From: Sulfuritalea sp.
Lineage (GTDB): Bacteria; Pseudomonadota; Gammaproteobacteria; Burkholderiales; Rhodocyclaceae
NCBI GenBank assembly: GCA_016716965.1
Contig: JADJUP010000044.1
Location: forward strand, 1-33,548
Length of the DNA stretch: 33,548 nucleotides
Direction of reading: 5' to 3'
Of this stretch, positions 1-7,824 are shown one piece after another (position 1 is the first letter of the stretch; every line of letters begins with the position of its first letter). The notes below the pieces were generated by a model. The model ran no database searches. It had not been told where the DNA came from and saw only the letters and a list, made by a program, of their open reading frames with translations. The translations under genes were made by a program, and so were the position numbers.

Positions 1-1
1 G

Positions 2-149
2 TTCGACCCGACCATCGCCACCTTTGATGACGATGCCGGCGCCTACAACCAGAAGGACGTCACTTGCTTCATCCGGCTGGAATGCTTTGCGTACGCATTT
101 CAGGCCAGCCCTGGCCGCTGAAAGCCGCGCCGGCAAGAAGAAGGGGTGA
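2..149 (+). pseudogene. argG: argininosuccinate synthase, C-terminal fragment (frameshifted)
   Basis: The first bases, read from position 2, encode a peptide (YNQKDVTCFIRL and flanks) that resembles the C-terminus of argininosuccinate synthase, the arginine-biosynthesis enzyme that joins citrulline and aspartate. The 5' part lies outside the window. As given, this frame stops at 119-121. If one G of the pair at about 79-80 is treated as an insertion, the reading continues as NALRTHFR and ends in a lysine-rich tail at a TGA at 147-149, which suits an ArgG C-terminus. Recognition rests on a short stretch recalled from the family, so certainty is moderate. The three genes that follow are also frameshifted, so a sequence error is likelier than true decay. 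Confidence 0.6.
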
Positions 150-180
150 TCTGGCACCGGATGAATCATGGCAGGCTTCT

Positions 181-395
181 ATGCTTGGCTTTTCCGAGGA
201 GCATCTCGCTGAGGGTTCGGCGGGATGTTCAGCATCGGGGCCTTCATGCCCTCTCTACATGCCGTTCATCATCGGCGAACTGGCCTGGAAATCCAAGGCG
301 GGCAAGCTCGCACCTTCATCCTGTTCTTCGTTCTTTCTTTCGGCATGTTTGGCTTGGTCGCCAAGTTCATCATTCGGAAACTCTGGGGAATCTAG
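181..395 (+). pseudogene. DUF2788-like small membrane protein, frameshifted
   Basis: No single frame is open, but three pieces read in order make one small membrane protein. An N-terminus MLGFSEEHLAE starts at ATG 181. A middle part contains MFSIGAFM and then YMPFIIGELAWKSKAGKL. The C-terminus is FILFFVLSFGMFGLVAKFII and ends at TAG 393-395. Correcting the three frame changes gives 216 nt, about 71 residues with two hydrophobic segments. The pattern (short acidic start, membrane segment, basic loop with SKAGK, second membrane segment) resembles DUF2788 proteins of proteobacteria, whose function is unknown. The ppnP start codon at 396 follows the TAG directly. The frame changes are probably sequence errors, since both neighbours show them. 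Confidence 0.5.
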
Positions 396-411
396 ATGTC
401 CGCTAAGAAAA

Positions 412-723
412 ATGAGTTCGCCGACAAACGTTTCGGTGGTCAAGAAGGTCAACGTGTATTTCGACGGCAAGTGCGTCAGCCATAGCGTGCAGTTCGCCGA
501 TGGCACGAAGAAGAGCGTTGGCGTCATCCTGCCGTCAACCCTGACCTTCAACACCGGCGTGCCCGAGATCATGGAGACCGTCGCCGGATCCTGCCGCTAT
601 CGCCTCAAGGGCGAAGACTGGAAGACATGCACCGCCGGCGCGTCGTTCAAGGTCCCGGGCAATTCCGCGTTCGACATCGAGGTGACGGGCGAGCCCTATC
701 ACTACGTTTGCCACTTCGACTGA
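412..723 (+). CDS. ppnP: pyrimidine/purine nucleoside phosphorylase PpnP (DUF1255, YaiE family)
   Basis: This is a single-domain cupin of about 103 residues. It matches the PpnP pattern: NVYFDGK near the N-terminus, then KSVGVILPSTLTF, then ETVAGSCRYRL, then FKVPGNSAFDIEV, ending YHYVCHFD. The family phosphorolyses purine and pyrimidine nucleosides to the free base and ribose 1-phosphate in the cytoplasm. The ATG at 412 gives an open frame covering the whole domain. A more natural start is ATG 396, directly after the upstream stop. It reads MSAKKNEFAD and joins the main frame (NVSVVKK) if one A of the AAA at 426-428 is removed, which gives 108 residues. The gene body is intact and the identification is firm; only the start is uncertain. 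Confidence 0.82.
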   Translation: MSSPTNVSVVKKVNVYFDGKCVSHSVQFADGTKKSVGVILPSTLTFNTGVPEIMETVAGSCRYRLKGEDWKTCTAGASFKVPGNSAFDIEVTGEPYHYVCHFD

Positions 724-736
724 GCGCCGAGACGCC

Positions 737-1232
737 ATGCCCCCCTTCGACATCACCCCCGCCGCCTGATCCCGTCGCGCTGAAGAACGCTGTCATGTCG
801 CTGGACGCCAGCATCGGCAAACTGCTACGACTTCAAGGGCACCTCTGCGCGCGCCGAAACTGAACGAGAAGGCACAAGACGATCACCATCCACGGCGCGA
901 TTCCGAATTCCAGCTCCGCTGCGTCAGCGACATCCTGTTTCCGGAAATGGAAAAGAAGGAGCAGAAAGCACCAAGCGCCTCGACCATGGGCCGGTGGAGA
1001 CCGTCGGCGGCAACAAGGCCAAGCAGGAACTCAAGATCAAGGTTGGCATCGAGCAGGAACTGGCGAAGCAGATCGTCAAGATGATCAGGACAGCAAGATC
1101 AAGTGCAGGCCAGCATCACAGGGCGACGCTGTGAGTCACCGGCGACAAGCGCGACCTGCTGCAGGAAGCCATCGCGCTGGTGAAGAAGTCGATAACCGAT
1201 TTCCGCTGCAGTACGGCAATTTCAGGGATTGA
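737..1232 (+). pseudogene. yajQ: YajQ family (DUF520) nucleotide-binding protein, multiply frameshifted
   Basis: ATG 737 begins MPPFDIT, the typical YajQ opening. Pieces of the family follow in order in different frames: DPVALKNAV, a DFKGTSAR-like segment, LNEKAQ, DILFPEMEKKEQ, VETVGGNKAKQELKIKVGIE, QELAKQIVKMI, IKVQASI, DLLQEAIALVKKSITDFP, and the ending LQYGNFRD with TGA 1230-1232. The total of 496 nt fits a normal YajQ of about 160 residues, so nothing large is missing. At least five single-base indels and one in-frame stop break it. YajQ proteins bind nucleotides, and in some bacteria cyclic di-GMP. The family call is secure. Because so many small indels leave all conserved blocks in place, poor sequence quality is the better explanation. 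Confidence 0.8.
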
Positions 1233-1240
1233 GTTCGCGC

Positions 1241-1267
1241 GACGCCGTAGCGCCAGCGCCGACTTTC
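1241..1267 (+). repeat. 3'-end element, copy A
   Basis: This copy reads GACGCCGTAGCGCC then AGCGCCGACTTTC, 8 bases after the yajQ stop and in its sense orientation. It overlaps the stop codon of the convergent amidotransferase gene. It shares the block GCCGT...GCGCCGACTTT with five other intergenic copies in this window. Confidence 0.6.
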
Positions 1268-1961
1268 AGCGTTTCAGTCCGTGGGTCCAGCGCGAGTAAA
1301 GGCGGTCGGCGACGACGCGCATCGCCGCGATGCGGGCCTCCATGCCGGACAGCATTTGTTCCGGGGTCTGCACCGACGCCGATGCGGGAACGCCTTCCGC
1401 GGCCCAGTGGTGGCACCAGCTTTCGATCATGGTCGATGTCATCTCTACGTGGCACTGCATGCCCAGGTGTCGACCGCGCAGGAAGGCCTGGTTGGCGCAG
1501 TGGGCGCTTTGCAGCAGGCGCGTCGCGCCGGGCGGGATGCTGAAGGTTTCGCCGTGCCAGTGGAAGGCCTCGAAGCCGGCGGCATCGCCCAGCCAGTCGG
1601 GGTTGGCGCCGGCCGCCTCGACGCGCCCCCAACCGATCTCCTTTACGGGATTGCGCGCCACCGTGCCACCGAAGGCCTTGGCCATGAGTTGTCCGCCGAG
1701 GCAGTGGCCGATCACCGGGATGCCTTGCCGGTCTGCCTCGCGGATCAACTCCAGGACCGGGGCGATCCACGGCAGATCGTCATTCACGCTCATCGGCCCG
1801 CCCATGAAGCACAGGCCGGAAAATCCCTCGGGAGTCGGCGGTGGCGCCACGGCTTCGTCGAGCTTGAACAGCGTCCAGGGCAGGGATTGGCTGTCGAGGA
1901 ATGTGGCAAAATAGCCGGGTCCCTCGCCGGGGCTATGACGGAAGATTGCGATCGGTTTCAT
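1266..1961 (-). CDS. type 1 (class I) glutamine amidotransferase, GMP-synthase-like
   Basis: This 231-residue stand-alone class I glutamine amidotransferase has the nucleophile elbow GHCLGGQ with Cys87. It also carries the His/Glu pair in CHVEM (His171, Glu173), completing the Cys-His-Glu triad that releases ammonia from glutamine. The oxyanion-side motif GGPMSV lies at about residues 54-59. It resembles the 'GMP synthase - glutamine amidotransferase domain' proteins often annotated YfeJ-like, which are separate from GuaA and have no established acceptor. The start at 1961 faces the NUDIX gene, whose start lies 54 bases away, so the two promoters must share that short interval. The true acceptor substrate cannot be read from the sequence. 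Confidence 0.85.
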   Translation of the reverse strand: MKPIAIFRHSPGEGPGYFATFLDSQSLPWTLFKLDEAVAPPPTPEGFSGLCFMGGPMSVNDDLPWIAPVLELIREADRQGIPVIGHCLGGQLMAKAFGGTVARNPVKEIGWGRVEAAGANPDWLGDAAGFEAFHWHGETFSIPPGATRLLQSAHCANQAFLRGRHLGMQCHVEMTSTMIESWCHHWAAEGVPASASVQTPEQMLSGMEARIAAMRVVADRLYSRWTHGLKR

Positions 1962-2015
1962 GCGGAGTCTCTAGTTAGCGCGGGCCCGAATTCTAGCGGA
2001 GGTCTGCTTTCCCTG

Positions 2016-2591
2016 ATGCGTCGTCGATTCCGCGAAGGCCTTGTCGCGCCCCCGGTCTGCGAATCCTCGTTCAGCGAAGGCAAGGACCTGATTCCCGCCG
2101 CCGTGCTGGTGCCGGTGGTCATGCGCGAAACCGGCCCCACCATGCTGCTGACCCAGCGCACCGCGCACCTGCGCGACCACGGCGGGCAGGTCAGTTTCCC
2201 TGGTGGGCGTTGCGAAACCGACGATGCCTCGCCCGAGGCCACCGCCCTGCGCGAAGCCGAGGAGGAAGTCGGGCTGCTTGCCAGCCAGGTCGAGATCCTC
2301 GGCCGCTTGCCGGAATACCGCACCGGCACCGGCTTCGTCATAACCCCGGTGGTCGGCCTGGTGACCCCGCCGCTAAACCTGAAACTGGACGATTTCGAAG
2401 TCGCCGAGGTCTTCGAGCCGCCGCTGGAATTCCTCCTCGACACCGCCAACCACCAGCGCCAGAGCCTCGAAGTGCGCGGCACCCGCCACGAATACTGGGC
2501 CATGCCGTGGCAGGGCTACTTCATCTGGGGCGCCACCGCCGGCATGCTGGTGACCTTGCAACGAATGCTTTTTCCCGCGACCGAGCGATGA
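2016..2591 (+). CDS. CoA pyrophosphatase-type NUDIX hydrolase
   Basis: The 191-residue protein has the CoA-hydrolase NUDIX signature. LLTQRTAHLRDHGGQVSFPGG precedes the catalytic helix, which carries the REAEEEVGL motif whose glutamates bind the metal. It resembles E. coli NudL (YeaB), which cleaves coenzyme A or acyl-CoA to 3',5'-ADP and (acyl)phosphopantetheine. The C-terminal QGYFIWGATAGML also matches that family. ATG 2016 was chosen because it leaves about 30 residues before AAVLVPVV, as in NudL, and a GGAGG lies at 1998-2002. An upstream in-frame ATG at 1935 would overlap the divergent gene. The stop overlaps the next start (ATGA), implying translational coupling. The window is rich in CoA-ester enzymes, which fits a role in CoA turnover. 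Confidence 0.88.
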   Translation: MRRRFREGLVAPPVCESSFSEGKDLIPAAVLVPVVMRETGPTMLLTQRTAHLRDHGGQVSFPGGRCETDDASPEATALREAEEEVGLLASQVEILGRLPEYRTGTGFVITPVVGLVTPPLNLKLDDFEVAEVFEPPLEFLLDTANHQRQSLEVRGTRHEYWAMPWQGYFIWGATAGMLVTLQRMLFPATER

Positions 2592-3520
2592 GCCTGCTTT
2601 CCATCGTCATCACGCTGGTCCTCGAGCAGTTGCACGCATTGCCGGTCGAACGCCTTGCACCGGCCGCAGGCCTCTGGCCGGATTTCTCGAAGACAAGTTC
2701 AACGATGGCAGGGCACAGCCATGGTGCCATTGCCTGGGGCCTGGGCGTTGCGCTGCCGGCCGCCCTGCTGGTGCTGCTGCATGGCTTGCTGATGTATTTC
2801 CAGCCCTTGCTGGCCTTCGTGCTGGGCATTGCGGCGCTGTACCTGACCATGGGCTTTCGCCAGTTCAGCCACCACTTCACCAACATCCATCTTGCGTTGC
2901 GTCGCGGCGATACCGACGAAGCGCGCCGGGTACTCGCCCAGTGGCGCGGCCGCAGTGGCGATCGCCTGAGCAGCAGCGACATCGCGCGCCTGGCGATCGA
3001 GCAGGCACTGCTCGCCTCGCATCGTCACGTGTTCGCGCCGCTGCTCTGGTTCGTCGTGCTGGGTCCCGGCGGGGCCTTGTTCTACCGCCTCGCGCACGGG
3101 ATGGATGAACTCTGGGGCGGGCGCAGCGAAGCGGAGTTCGGCGAGTTCGGCGCATTTTCCCGGCAGGCGTTTGCCGTCATCGACTGGCTGCCAGTGCGTG
3201 TCACGGCGGCTTCCTTCGCCGTGGTCGGCGATTTCGAGGATGCCGTGCATTGCTGGCGCACACAGGCTGTAAGGTGGCCGGAAGCTGGCTCCGGTATACT
3301 CCTTGCGAGTGGCGCCGGCGCGCTCGGGGTAAGGCTGGGCATGCCGGTGCACGAGGCGTTTCCCGACTCTGGCGAAGCTGCCGACCGCCCCGAACTGGGG
3401 TTGGGCGAAGATGCCGACCCCGATTTCATGCTGAGCACGATAGGCCTCGTCTGGCGCAGTCTCGTGCTCGGTCTGGCAGTGCTGACCCTGGTCTGGCTTT
3501 CCAGTTGGGTCGGCGGTTGA
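2588..3520 (+). CDS. CobD/CbiB family membrane protein
   Basis: The protein has 310 residues. It begins MSLLSIVITLVLEQL and has membrane segments at about 50-95 (two), 150-170 and 285-305. Between them lies a soluble part with LARRGDTDEARRVL-type helices. The pattern FSHHFTNIHLALRRGD followed by RLAIEQALLASHRHVFAPLLWFVVLGPGGALFYRL is typical of the CobD/CbiB superfamily, as found in many betaproteobacteria without a cobalamin operon around it. CbiB proper attaches aminopropanol to adenosylcobyric acid. AmpE, a related membrane protein, is linked to beta-lactamase regulation. No other cobalamin gene is nearby, so the exact activity is open. It is coupled to the NUDIX gene by a four-base overlap. 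Confidence 0.8.
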   Translation: MSLLSIVITLVLEQLHALPVERLAPAAGLWPDFSKTSSTMAGHSHGAIAWGLGVALPAALLVLLHGLLMYFQPLLAFVLGIAALYLTMGFRQFSHHFTNIHLALRRGDTDEARRVLAQWRGRSGDRLSSSDIARLAIEQALLASHRHVFAPLLWFVVLGPGGALFYRLAHGMDELWGGRSEAEFGEFGAFSRQAFAVIDWLPVRVTAASFAVVGDFEDAVHCWRTQAVRWPEAGSGILLASGAGALGVRLGMPVHEAFPDSGEAADRPELGLGEDADPDFMLSTIGLVWRSLVLGLAVLTLVWLSSWVGG

Positions 3521-3580
3521 TTTTTCCGTGGTGGATTCCGTTCCTGGCGCAGCCGGGGACATAACAAAAGGAGCTTTTTG

Positions 3581-4768
3581 ATGGCTGACAAGAGAGAAGT
3601 CGTTGTACTGAGCGCTGTTCGTGCTGCCGTGGGGACCTTTGGCGGCGCGCTGTCCGGCATGGAGCCGGCCGATCTGGGCGGCCTGGTGATCAAGGAGGCC
3701 ATCGCCCGTTCCGGCGTCGATCCCGCGGCCATCACCTTCGCCACCGTCGGCAACGTCATCCCGACCGAAGCCCGCTACGCCTACGTCGCGCGCAATGCCA
3801 CGATCCAGGGCGGCATGACCATGGATTCCGTTACCTTCGCCGTGAATCGCCTGTGCGGCTCGGCCCAGCAGGCCATCGTCAGCTCGGCCCAGGCCATCCT
3901 GCTCGGCGATGCCGATTTCGCCATCGGCGGCGGCGTCGAAGTCATGTCGCGTGGCGCCTACCTGTCCCCCGCGATGCGTTCCGGCGCGCGCATGGGCGAC
4001 ACCAAGATGCTCGACGCGATGGTCTGCGCCCTGACTGACCCGTTCGGTGTCGGCCACATGGGCATCACCGCCGAGAACCTGGCCAAGAAGCACGGCTTCA
4101 CGCGTGAGCAGCAGGACGAGTTCGCCTGTGAATCGCAGCGCCGCGCCGCCGCCGCCGTCGCCGCCGGCTACTTCAAGGAACAGATCGTCCCGATCACGCT
4201 CAAGACCCGCAAGGGCGACGTCGTGTTCGACACCGACGAGCACATCAAGGCCAGCACCACCATGGAAACCCTGGCCAAGATGAAGCCGGCCTTCGACAAG
4301 GCCGGTACCGTCACCGCCGGCAATGCATCGGGCATCAACGACGGCGCCGGCTTCCTGGTGCTGGCCGACGCCGCCAAGGCCGCCGCCGGCGGCCACAAGG
4401 CGATGGCCCGCCTGGTGGCCTACGGCATCGGCGGCGTGCCCAACGATGTCATGGGCGAAGGCCCGATCCCGTCGACCCGCATCGCGCTGGCCAAGGCCGG
4501 CCTCAAGCTGGACGACATCGGTGTGGTCGAATCCAACGAAGCCTTCGCCGCGCAGTCGCTGTCGGTCGCCAAGGTACTCGGCCTCGACCCGAAGAAGACC
4601 AACCCGAACGGCGGCGCGATCGCCATCGGCCACCCGATCGGGGCATCCGGCGCGGTGATCATCACCAAGGCACTCTACGAAGCCAAGCGCGTCGGCAGCA
4701 AGTACTGCCTCGCCACCATGTGCATCGGCGGCGGCCAGGGCATCACCACGATCTGGGAAATGCTGTAA
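3581..4768 (+). CDS. acetyl-CoA acetyltransferase (thiolase)
   Basis: The 395-residue protein is a complete thiolase. The acyl-accepting cysteine is Cys92 in NRLCGSAQQA, the active-site histidine is His351 in AIGHPIGASGA, and the second cysteine is Cys381 in CIGGGQG. Thiolases of this class condense two acetyl-CoA or cleave 3-ketoacyl-CoA in the cytoplasm. The length and the GAVIITKALYEAKR region resemble BktB/PhaA-type biosynthetic or broad-range enzymes, so a role in short-chain acyl-CoA or polyhydroxyalkanoate metabolism is plausible but not shown. ATG 3581 is preceded by AAAAGGAG at 3566-3573. The gene stands alone with its own terminator. It is distinct from the thiolase at 17396-18574. 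Confidence 0.93.
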   Translation: MADKREVVVLSAVRAAVGTFGGALSGMEPADLGGLVIKEAIARSGVDPAAITFATVGNVIPTEARYAYVARNATIQGGMTMDSVTFAVNRLCGSAQQAIVSSAQAILLGDADFAIGGGVEVMSRGAYLSPAMRSGARMGDTKMLDAMVCALTDPFGVGHMGITAENLAKKHGFTREQQDEFACESQRRAAAAVAAGYFKEQIVPITLKTRKGDVVFDTDEHIKASTTMETLAKMKPAFDKAGTVTAGNASGINDGAGFLVLADAAKAAAGGHKAMARLVAYGIGGVPNDVMGEGPIPSTRIALAKAGLKLDDIGVVESNEAFAAQSLSVAKVLGLDPKKTNPNGGAIAIGHPIGASGAVIITKALYEAKRVGSKYCLATMCIGGGQGITTIWEML

Positions 4769-4792
4769 GCCGGATCGGTAATTCGCTCCATC

Positions 4793-4821
4793 AAAAAGCC
4801 CGGCTTCGGCCGGGCTTTTTT
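4793..4821 (+). terminator. Rho-independent terminator of the thiolase gene
   Basis: A perfect 12-bp stem, AAAAAGCCCGGC / GCCGGGCTTTTT, encloses a TTCG tetraloop and is followed by a T run. It begins 24 bases after the thiolase stop. The arms also carry an A run on the left, so it could act in both directions, although the minus-strand reductase ends at 4929 and would reach it only by read-through. Confidence 0.93.
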
Positions 4822-4858
4822 GTTTCTGCGGCCCATGCGGTTGCTGCGATTCGGCGCA

Positions 4859-4910
4859 ATTCGCCGTGTCGCCGGCGACCGAAGGAAGTCCCTGTGGGGC
4901 GCCGACTTTT
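4859..4910 (+). repeat. 3'-end element, copy B (split by extra bases)
   Basis: ATTCGCCGTGTCGCCGGCG at the left and GCGCCGACTTTT at the right match the two halves of the element, separated by about 22 extra bases. It lies downstream of the thiolase and its terminator, in the sense orientation. Confidence 0.5.
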
Positions 4911-4928
4911 GCGTTTCCTTGCGAGGGC

Positions 4929-5834
4929 TCAGAACCCTGCCATGCGCGCCAGCGCCTTCTGCTCCTTGAAATCGGGCAGGGGGCCGAGGCCCGCCGCCAT
5001 GTTGTCCTCAAGGTGGTCGAGGCGGGTGCTGGCCGGGATCGTGCAGGTCACCGCCGGGTGCGCCAGGATCCAGCGCAGGAACAGTTGCGCCCAGGAGCGG
5101 CAGCCGTGTTCTGCGGCGGCGGCTGGCAGCGGCTTGCCCTTGACCGTGTCGAACAGCGCGCCTTCGGCGAAGGGCCGGTTGGCGATCACCGCAATGCCGC
5201 GTTCTGCCGCCAGCGGCAGCAGGCGCCGCGCCGAATCGGGTTCCGCCAGCGAATAGTTGATCTGCAGGAAGTCCAGCTTTTCGCTGCGCAGGACCTGCTC
5301 GACCTCCGCATAGGCGCCGCTGCTGTAGTGGCTGATGCCGAGGTAACGGATGCGGCCGGCGGCCTTCCATGCGCGCAGGGTCGGCAGGTGCTGTTTCCAT
5401 TCCACAAGATTGTGGATCTGCATCAGATCGATCTCCGGCGCGCGCAGGCGGCGCAGCGACTCCTCCATCTGCGCGATGCCGGCCTGGCGTCCCTGCGTCC
5501 ACACCTTGGTGGCGAGGAACAGTCGGCGGCGCAGGCCGCGCTCGGTGGCGAGGTCGCCGAGCACCGATTCCGCGCTGCCATACATCGGGCTGCTGTCCAC
5601 CACCGTGCCGCCGAGCTCGGCAAAGCGGCCCAGCAAGCGCCCGAGGCTGGCGCGCGCCGTGGCGTCGGCGCCGACATCGAAGCTGCGCCAGGTGCCCAGC
5701 CCGATCACCGGCAGCGCAAGGCGGTCGCCCGGCAGCGTACGCGTGGCGAGGGTCGCGACGGCGGCGGGTGACGGCATCACGGCCATGAGCGGCAGCGCCA
5801 GGGCGCTACCGAGGAATCTGCGGCGGGCGGGCAT
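4929..5834 (-). CDS. Tat-exported aldo/keto reductase
   Basis: The 301-residue protein is an aldo/keto reductase barrel. The catalytic tetrad is visible: Asp80 and Tyr85 in DSSPMYGSAES, Lys110 in LATKVW and His141 in QIHNLVEW. These enzymes reduce aldehydes and ketones with NADPH. The N-terminus MPARRRFLGSALALPLMAV is a twin-arginine signal (RRxFL then a hydrophobic stretch and a PSPAAVA cleavage region), predicting export of the folded protein with its cofactor to the periplasm. ATG 5834 was chosen because it gives this signal and has GGAG six bases upstream. The gene is divergent from the Sel1 protein gene. The substrate is unknown. Confidence 0.88.
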   Translation of the reverse strand: MPARRRFLGSALALPLMAVMPSPAAVATLATRTLPGDRLALPVIGLGTWRSFDVGADATARASLGRLLGRFAELGGTVVDSSPMYGSAESVLGDLATERGLRRRLFLATKVWTQGRQAGIAQMEESLRRLRAPEIDLMQIHNLVEWKQHLPTLRAWKAAGRIRYLGISHYSSGAYAEVEQVLRSEKLDFLQINYSLAEPDSARRLLPLAAERGIAVIANRPFAEGALFDTVKGKPLPAAAAEHGCRSWAQLFLRWILAHPAVTCTIPASTRLDHLEDNMAAGLGPLPDFKEQKALARMAGF

Positions 5835-5987
5835 GAGGGCTCCGGCATGGGTGTCGATCACGGGCGCCAGGCGCCCTCCAGAATCTGCTGACCCGCGCAG
5901 CCTACCGCAACGCCCGTTGCCGCGGCAAGACGGCAGCTTGGCCGGGCATTCGCCTACAATCGGGCAAACATAGTCAGGGAGCGTGTC

Positions 5988-7031
5988 ATGTCGGGTTCGC
6001 GATTGCCGGTGCTGCTGGTGCTTTTTCTCGGGGTCGCAATCCACGGCGTCAGCCGCGCGGGATTCGACGAGGCGCTCAAGGCCTACCAGGCAAAGGATTT
6101 CCCTCTTGCCTTGAGCGAGGCGCGCAAGGCCGCGGATGCCGGCGAGCCGCGCGGCAGCATGATCCTCGGCGTGATGTACCAGAACGGGCAGGGGGTCACC
6201 GCTGACCATGCGCAGGCGGTGAAGCATTTCGAGAAAGCCGCGCAGGGCGGCGTGGTCAACGCCAACGCACGGCTGGCCCAGGCCCATGCCCGCGGCCAGG
6301 GCGTGGCCAAGGACCGCGACAAGGCGCTGGCCCTGGCGCGGCGCGCGGCGCAGCAGGGCGATGCGGAAGGTGCCTTCCTGGTGTCGGTGATCCTGGCCGG
6401 CGAATTCCTCGGCTACCTCGATGCCAACGGAAAGCCGGACCGGCAGCGCTACATGAAGCTCGCCGGCCGCCCGCTGTCCGAGCGCGCGATGGATACCGAA
6501 GCCAGGGATGCGCTCTACTGGTCGGCCGACAAGTCCTTCCCGCCGGCCATGATGACGCTGGCAATGAGCATGGGCGGGTCGATCGGCGACGGCAATCGCC
6601 AGCGCTTGCAGGCCCTGATGGCCAAGCTGCCCAACGTCACCTATCCGGCCCTGCTCAACTACCAGAAGATCGCCAGCTACATGGACACCCTGGGCCAGAG
6701 CAATGCCAGCCCGCAGGCCTTCGTCGACGCGCAGGCGCCACAGATGCTGGCTGCGGCGATGCAGGCCTGTGGCCTGCGCGACGGCAAGGACGCGGCCAAG
6801 CTGCCGCCGCCTCGCCTGGTCTCGATCAAGGTCAGCAAGCCGCTCAGCGACGCCGTCTACCTGCCGAGCCGCATCCCCGGCTACGAGCGCGCCTACCTGG
6901 TCTCCGGCCAGTGGGAAGAAGCCTGGACATATACCGCCTGCGACAAGCAGGCGCAGGTCACAGTCAGGTTCAAAGCCGACGGTCTCGGTGGGACGCAGTT
7001 CTCGACGACCCCGAACGCCAAGCCGAACTGA
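5988..7031 (+). CDS. exported Sel1-repeat (tetratricopeptide-like) protein
   Basis: The 347-residue protein starts with a hydrophobic signal segment (about residues 5-24, ending near SRA). Sel1-type helical repeats follow at about 28-135: LALSEARKAADAGEPRGSMILGVMYQNGQGV, then AVKHFEKAAQGG..ARLAQAHARGQGV, then ALALARRAAQQGDAEGAFLV. Such repeats form solenoids that bind other proteins. The C-terminal half (about 150-347) is not recognised; it has two cysteines (in QACGLRDG and YTACDKQ) that could form a disulphide in the periplasm. The gene stands alone, with a 22-bp palindrome just after its stop. The function is unknown. Confidence 0.85.
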   Translation: MSGSRLPVLLVLFLGVAIHGVSRAGFDEALKAYQAKDFPLALSEARKAADAGEPRGSMILGVMYQNGQGVTADHAQAVKHFEKAAQGGVVNANARLAQAHARGQGVAKDRDKALALARRAAQQGDAEGAFLVSVILAGEFLGYLDANGKPDRQRYMKLAGRPLSERAMDTEARDALYWSADKSFPPAMMTLAMSMGGSIGDGNRQRLQALMAKLPNVTYPALLNYQKIASYMDTLGQSNASPQAFVDAQAPQMLAAAMQACGLRDGKDAAKLPPPRLVSIKVSKPLSDAVYLPSRIPGYERAYLVSGQWEEAWTYTACDKQAQVTVRFKADGLGGTQFSTTPNAKPN

Positions 7032-7054
7032 GCGGGGCGGCTGGGTCCCGGTAT

Positions 7055-7076
7055 CCGAACGGGCTAGCCCGTTCGG
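7055..7076 (+). terminator. perfect palindrome, probable terminator of the Sel1 gene
   Basis: CCGAACGGGC and GCCCGTTCGG flank a central TA, a perfect 10-bp inverted repeat 24 bases after the Sel1 stop. The T-rich stretch CCTATTGTTCGTTT follows, so it fits an intrinsic terminator, although the T run is interrupted. A protein-binding palindrome is the alternative. Confidence 0.65.
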
Positions 7077-7182
7077 CCTATTGTTCGTTTGTCGCAGCGT
7101 GCGTATCTTGTCGTCAAGGGCAGAAGCGCAATTGCGCGTTCCCCGAAGTCAATGTGGATACACCACGCGAAGGAGACGGGCG

Positions 7183-7803
7183 ATGAAAGACCGATTGTTG
7201 GGCCTTGTGGGCTCGGTTCTGGCAAGCGCCCTGTTCGCGTCCACCGCCCAGGCCCAGGTGGTCAATGGCAGCTTCGAGGCGAACTCGCAGGCCAACGGCA
7301 CTTGGAACATCTACAGCAACCTGGTTGGCTGGCAGGGTGGCGCGTTCGGTATCGAACTGCGCAACAACGTTGCCGGTGCGGCTTACGACGGCAACAACTA
7401 CATCGAGCTCGACACCACCAAGAACAGCCTGGCCAGCCAGGTGCTGACCACGACGCCGGGCAGCTACATCCTGAGCTTCGCCTATTCGGCGCGCGAGCGC
7501 ATCAATGCGGCATCCAACGGCATCGAAGCCTGGTGGAACGGATCCCTGGTCGCGACCTTGACCGGCAACGGCTCCAACAGCGGTAACAGTTGGGGCCTAT
7601 ACAGCTACGTCGTGCAAGGCGCCAGTCCGGTGTCCACGCTCGAGTTCCGCGCCGTCGGGACCAGCGACAGCTACGGCGGTTCGCTCGACGCGGTTACGGT
7701 GACCGCCGCGGTGCCGGAACCCGAGACCTACGCCATGATGCTCGCCGGACTCGGCCTGATGGCCATGGTGGCGAAGCGTCGCCGGCGCACGCTGTCGGCC
7801 TGA
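7183..7803 (+). CDS. PEP-CTERM sorting domain protein (DUF642-like exported protein)
   Basis: The 206-residue protein has a signal peptide (MKDRLLGLVGSVLASALFAS, cleavage near AQA). A beta-rich body follows, containing VVNGSFEANSQ, WQGGAFGIELRNN, NNYIELDTTKNS and GSYILSFAYSARE, reminiscent of DUF642 or carbohydrate-binding-like jelly rolls. The C-terminus is a textbook PEP-CTERM signal: VPEPETYAMM, a hydrophobic segment, then KRRRR. Exosortase recognises the PEP motif and processes the protein at the membrane; such proteins usually accompany exopolysaccharide or biofilm formation. ATG 7183 has AAGGAGA at 7170-7176. No exosortase gene is in the window. The biological role is unknown. Confidence 0.9.
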   Translation: MKDRLLGLVGSVLASALFASTAQAQVVNGSFEANSQANGTWNIYSNLVGWQGGAFGIELRNNVAGAAYDGNNYIELDTTKNSLASQVLTTTPGSYILSFAYSARERINAASNGIEAWWNGSLVATLTGNGSNSGNSWGLYSYVVQGASPVSTLEFRAVGTSDSYGGSLDAVTVTAAVPEPETYAMMLAGLGLMAMVAKRRRRTLSA

Positions 7804-7824
7804 TTCCTGGCCGGGCGTCGATTC

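Noticed and set aside
64..723. A 219-codon open frame covering the first genes
   Set aside because: Its first part is out-of-frame argG and DUF2788-like sequence joined by indels to ppnP; only 412-723 (or 396-723 after correction) is real.
2699..5011. A 770-codon minus-strand open frame
   Set aside because: It lies opposite the CobD-like and thiolase genes, has Gly/His/Arg/Asp-rich low-information sequence, and arises from GC-rich codon use.
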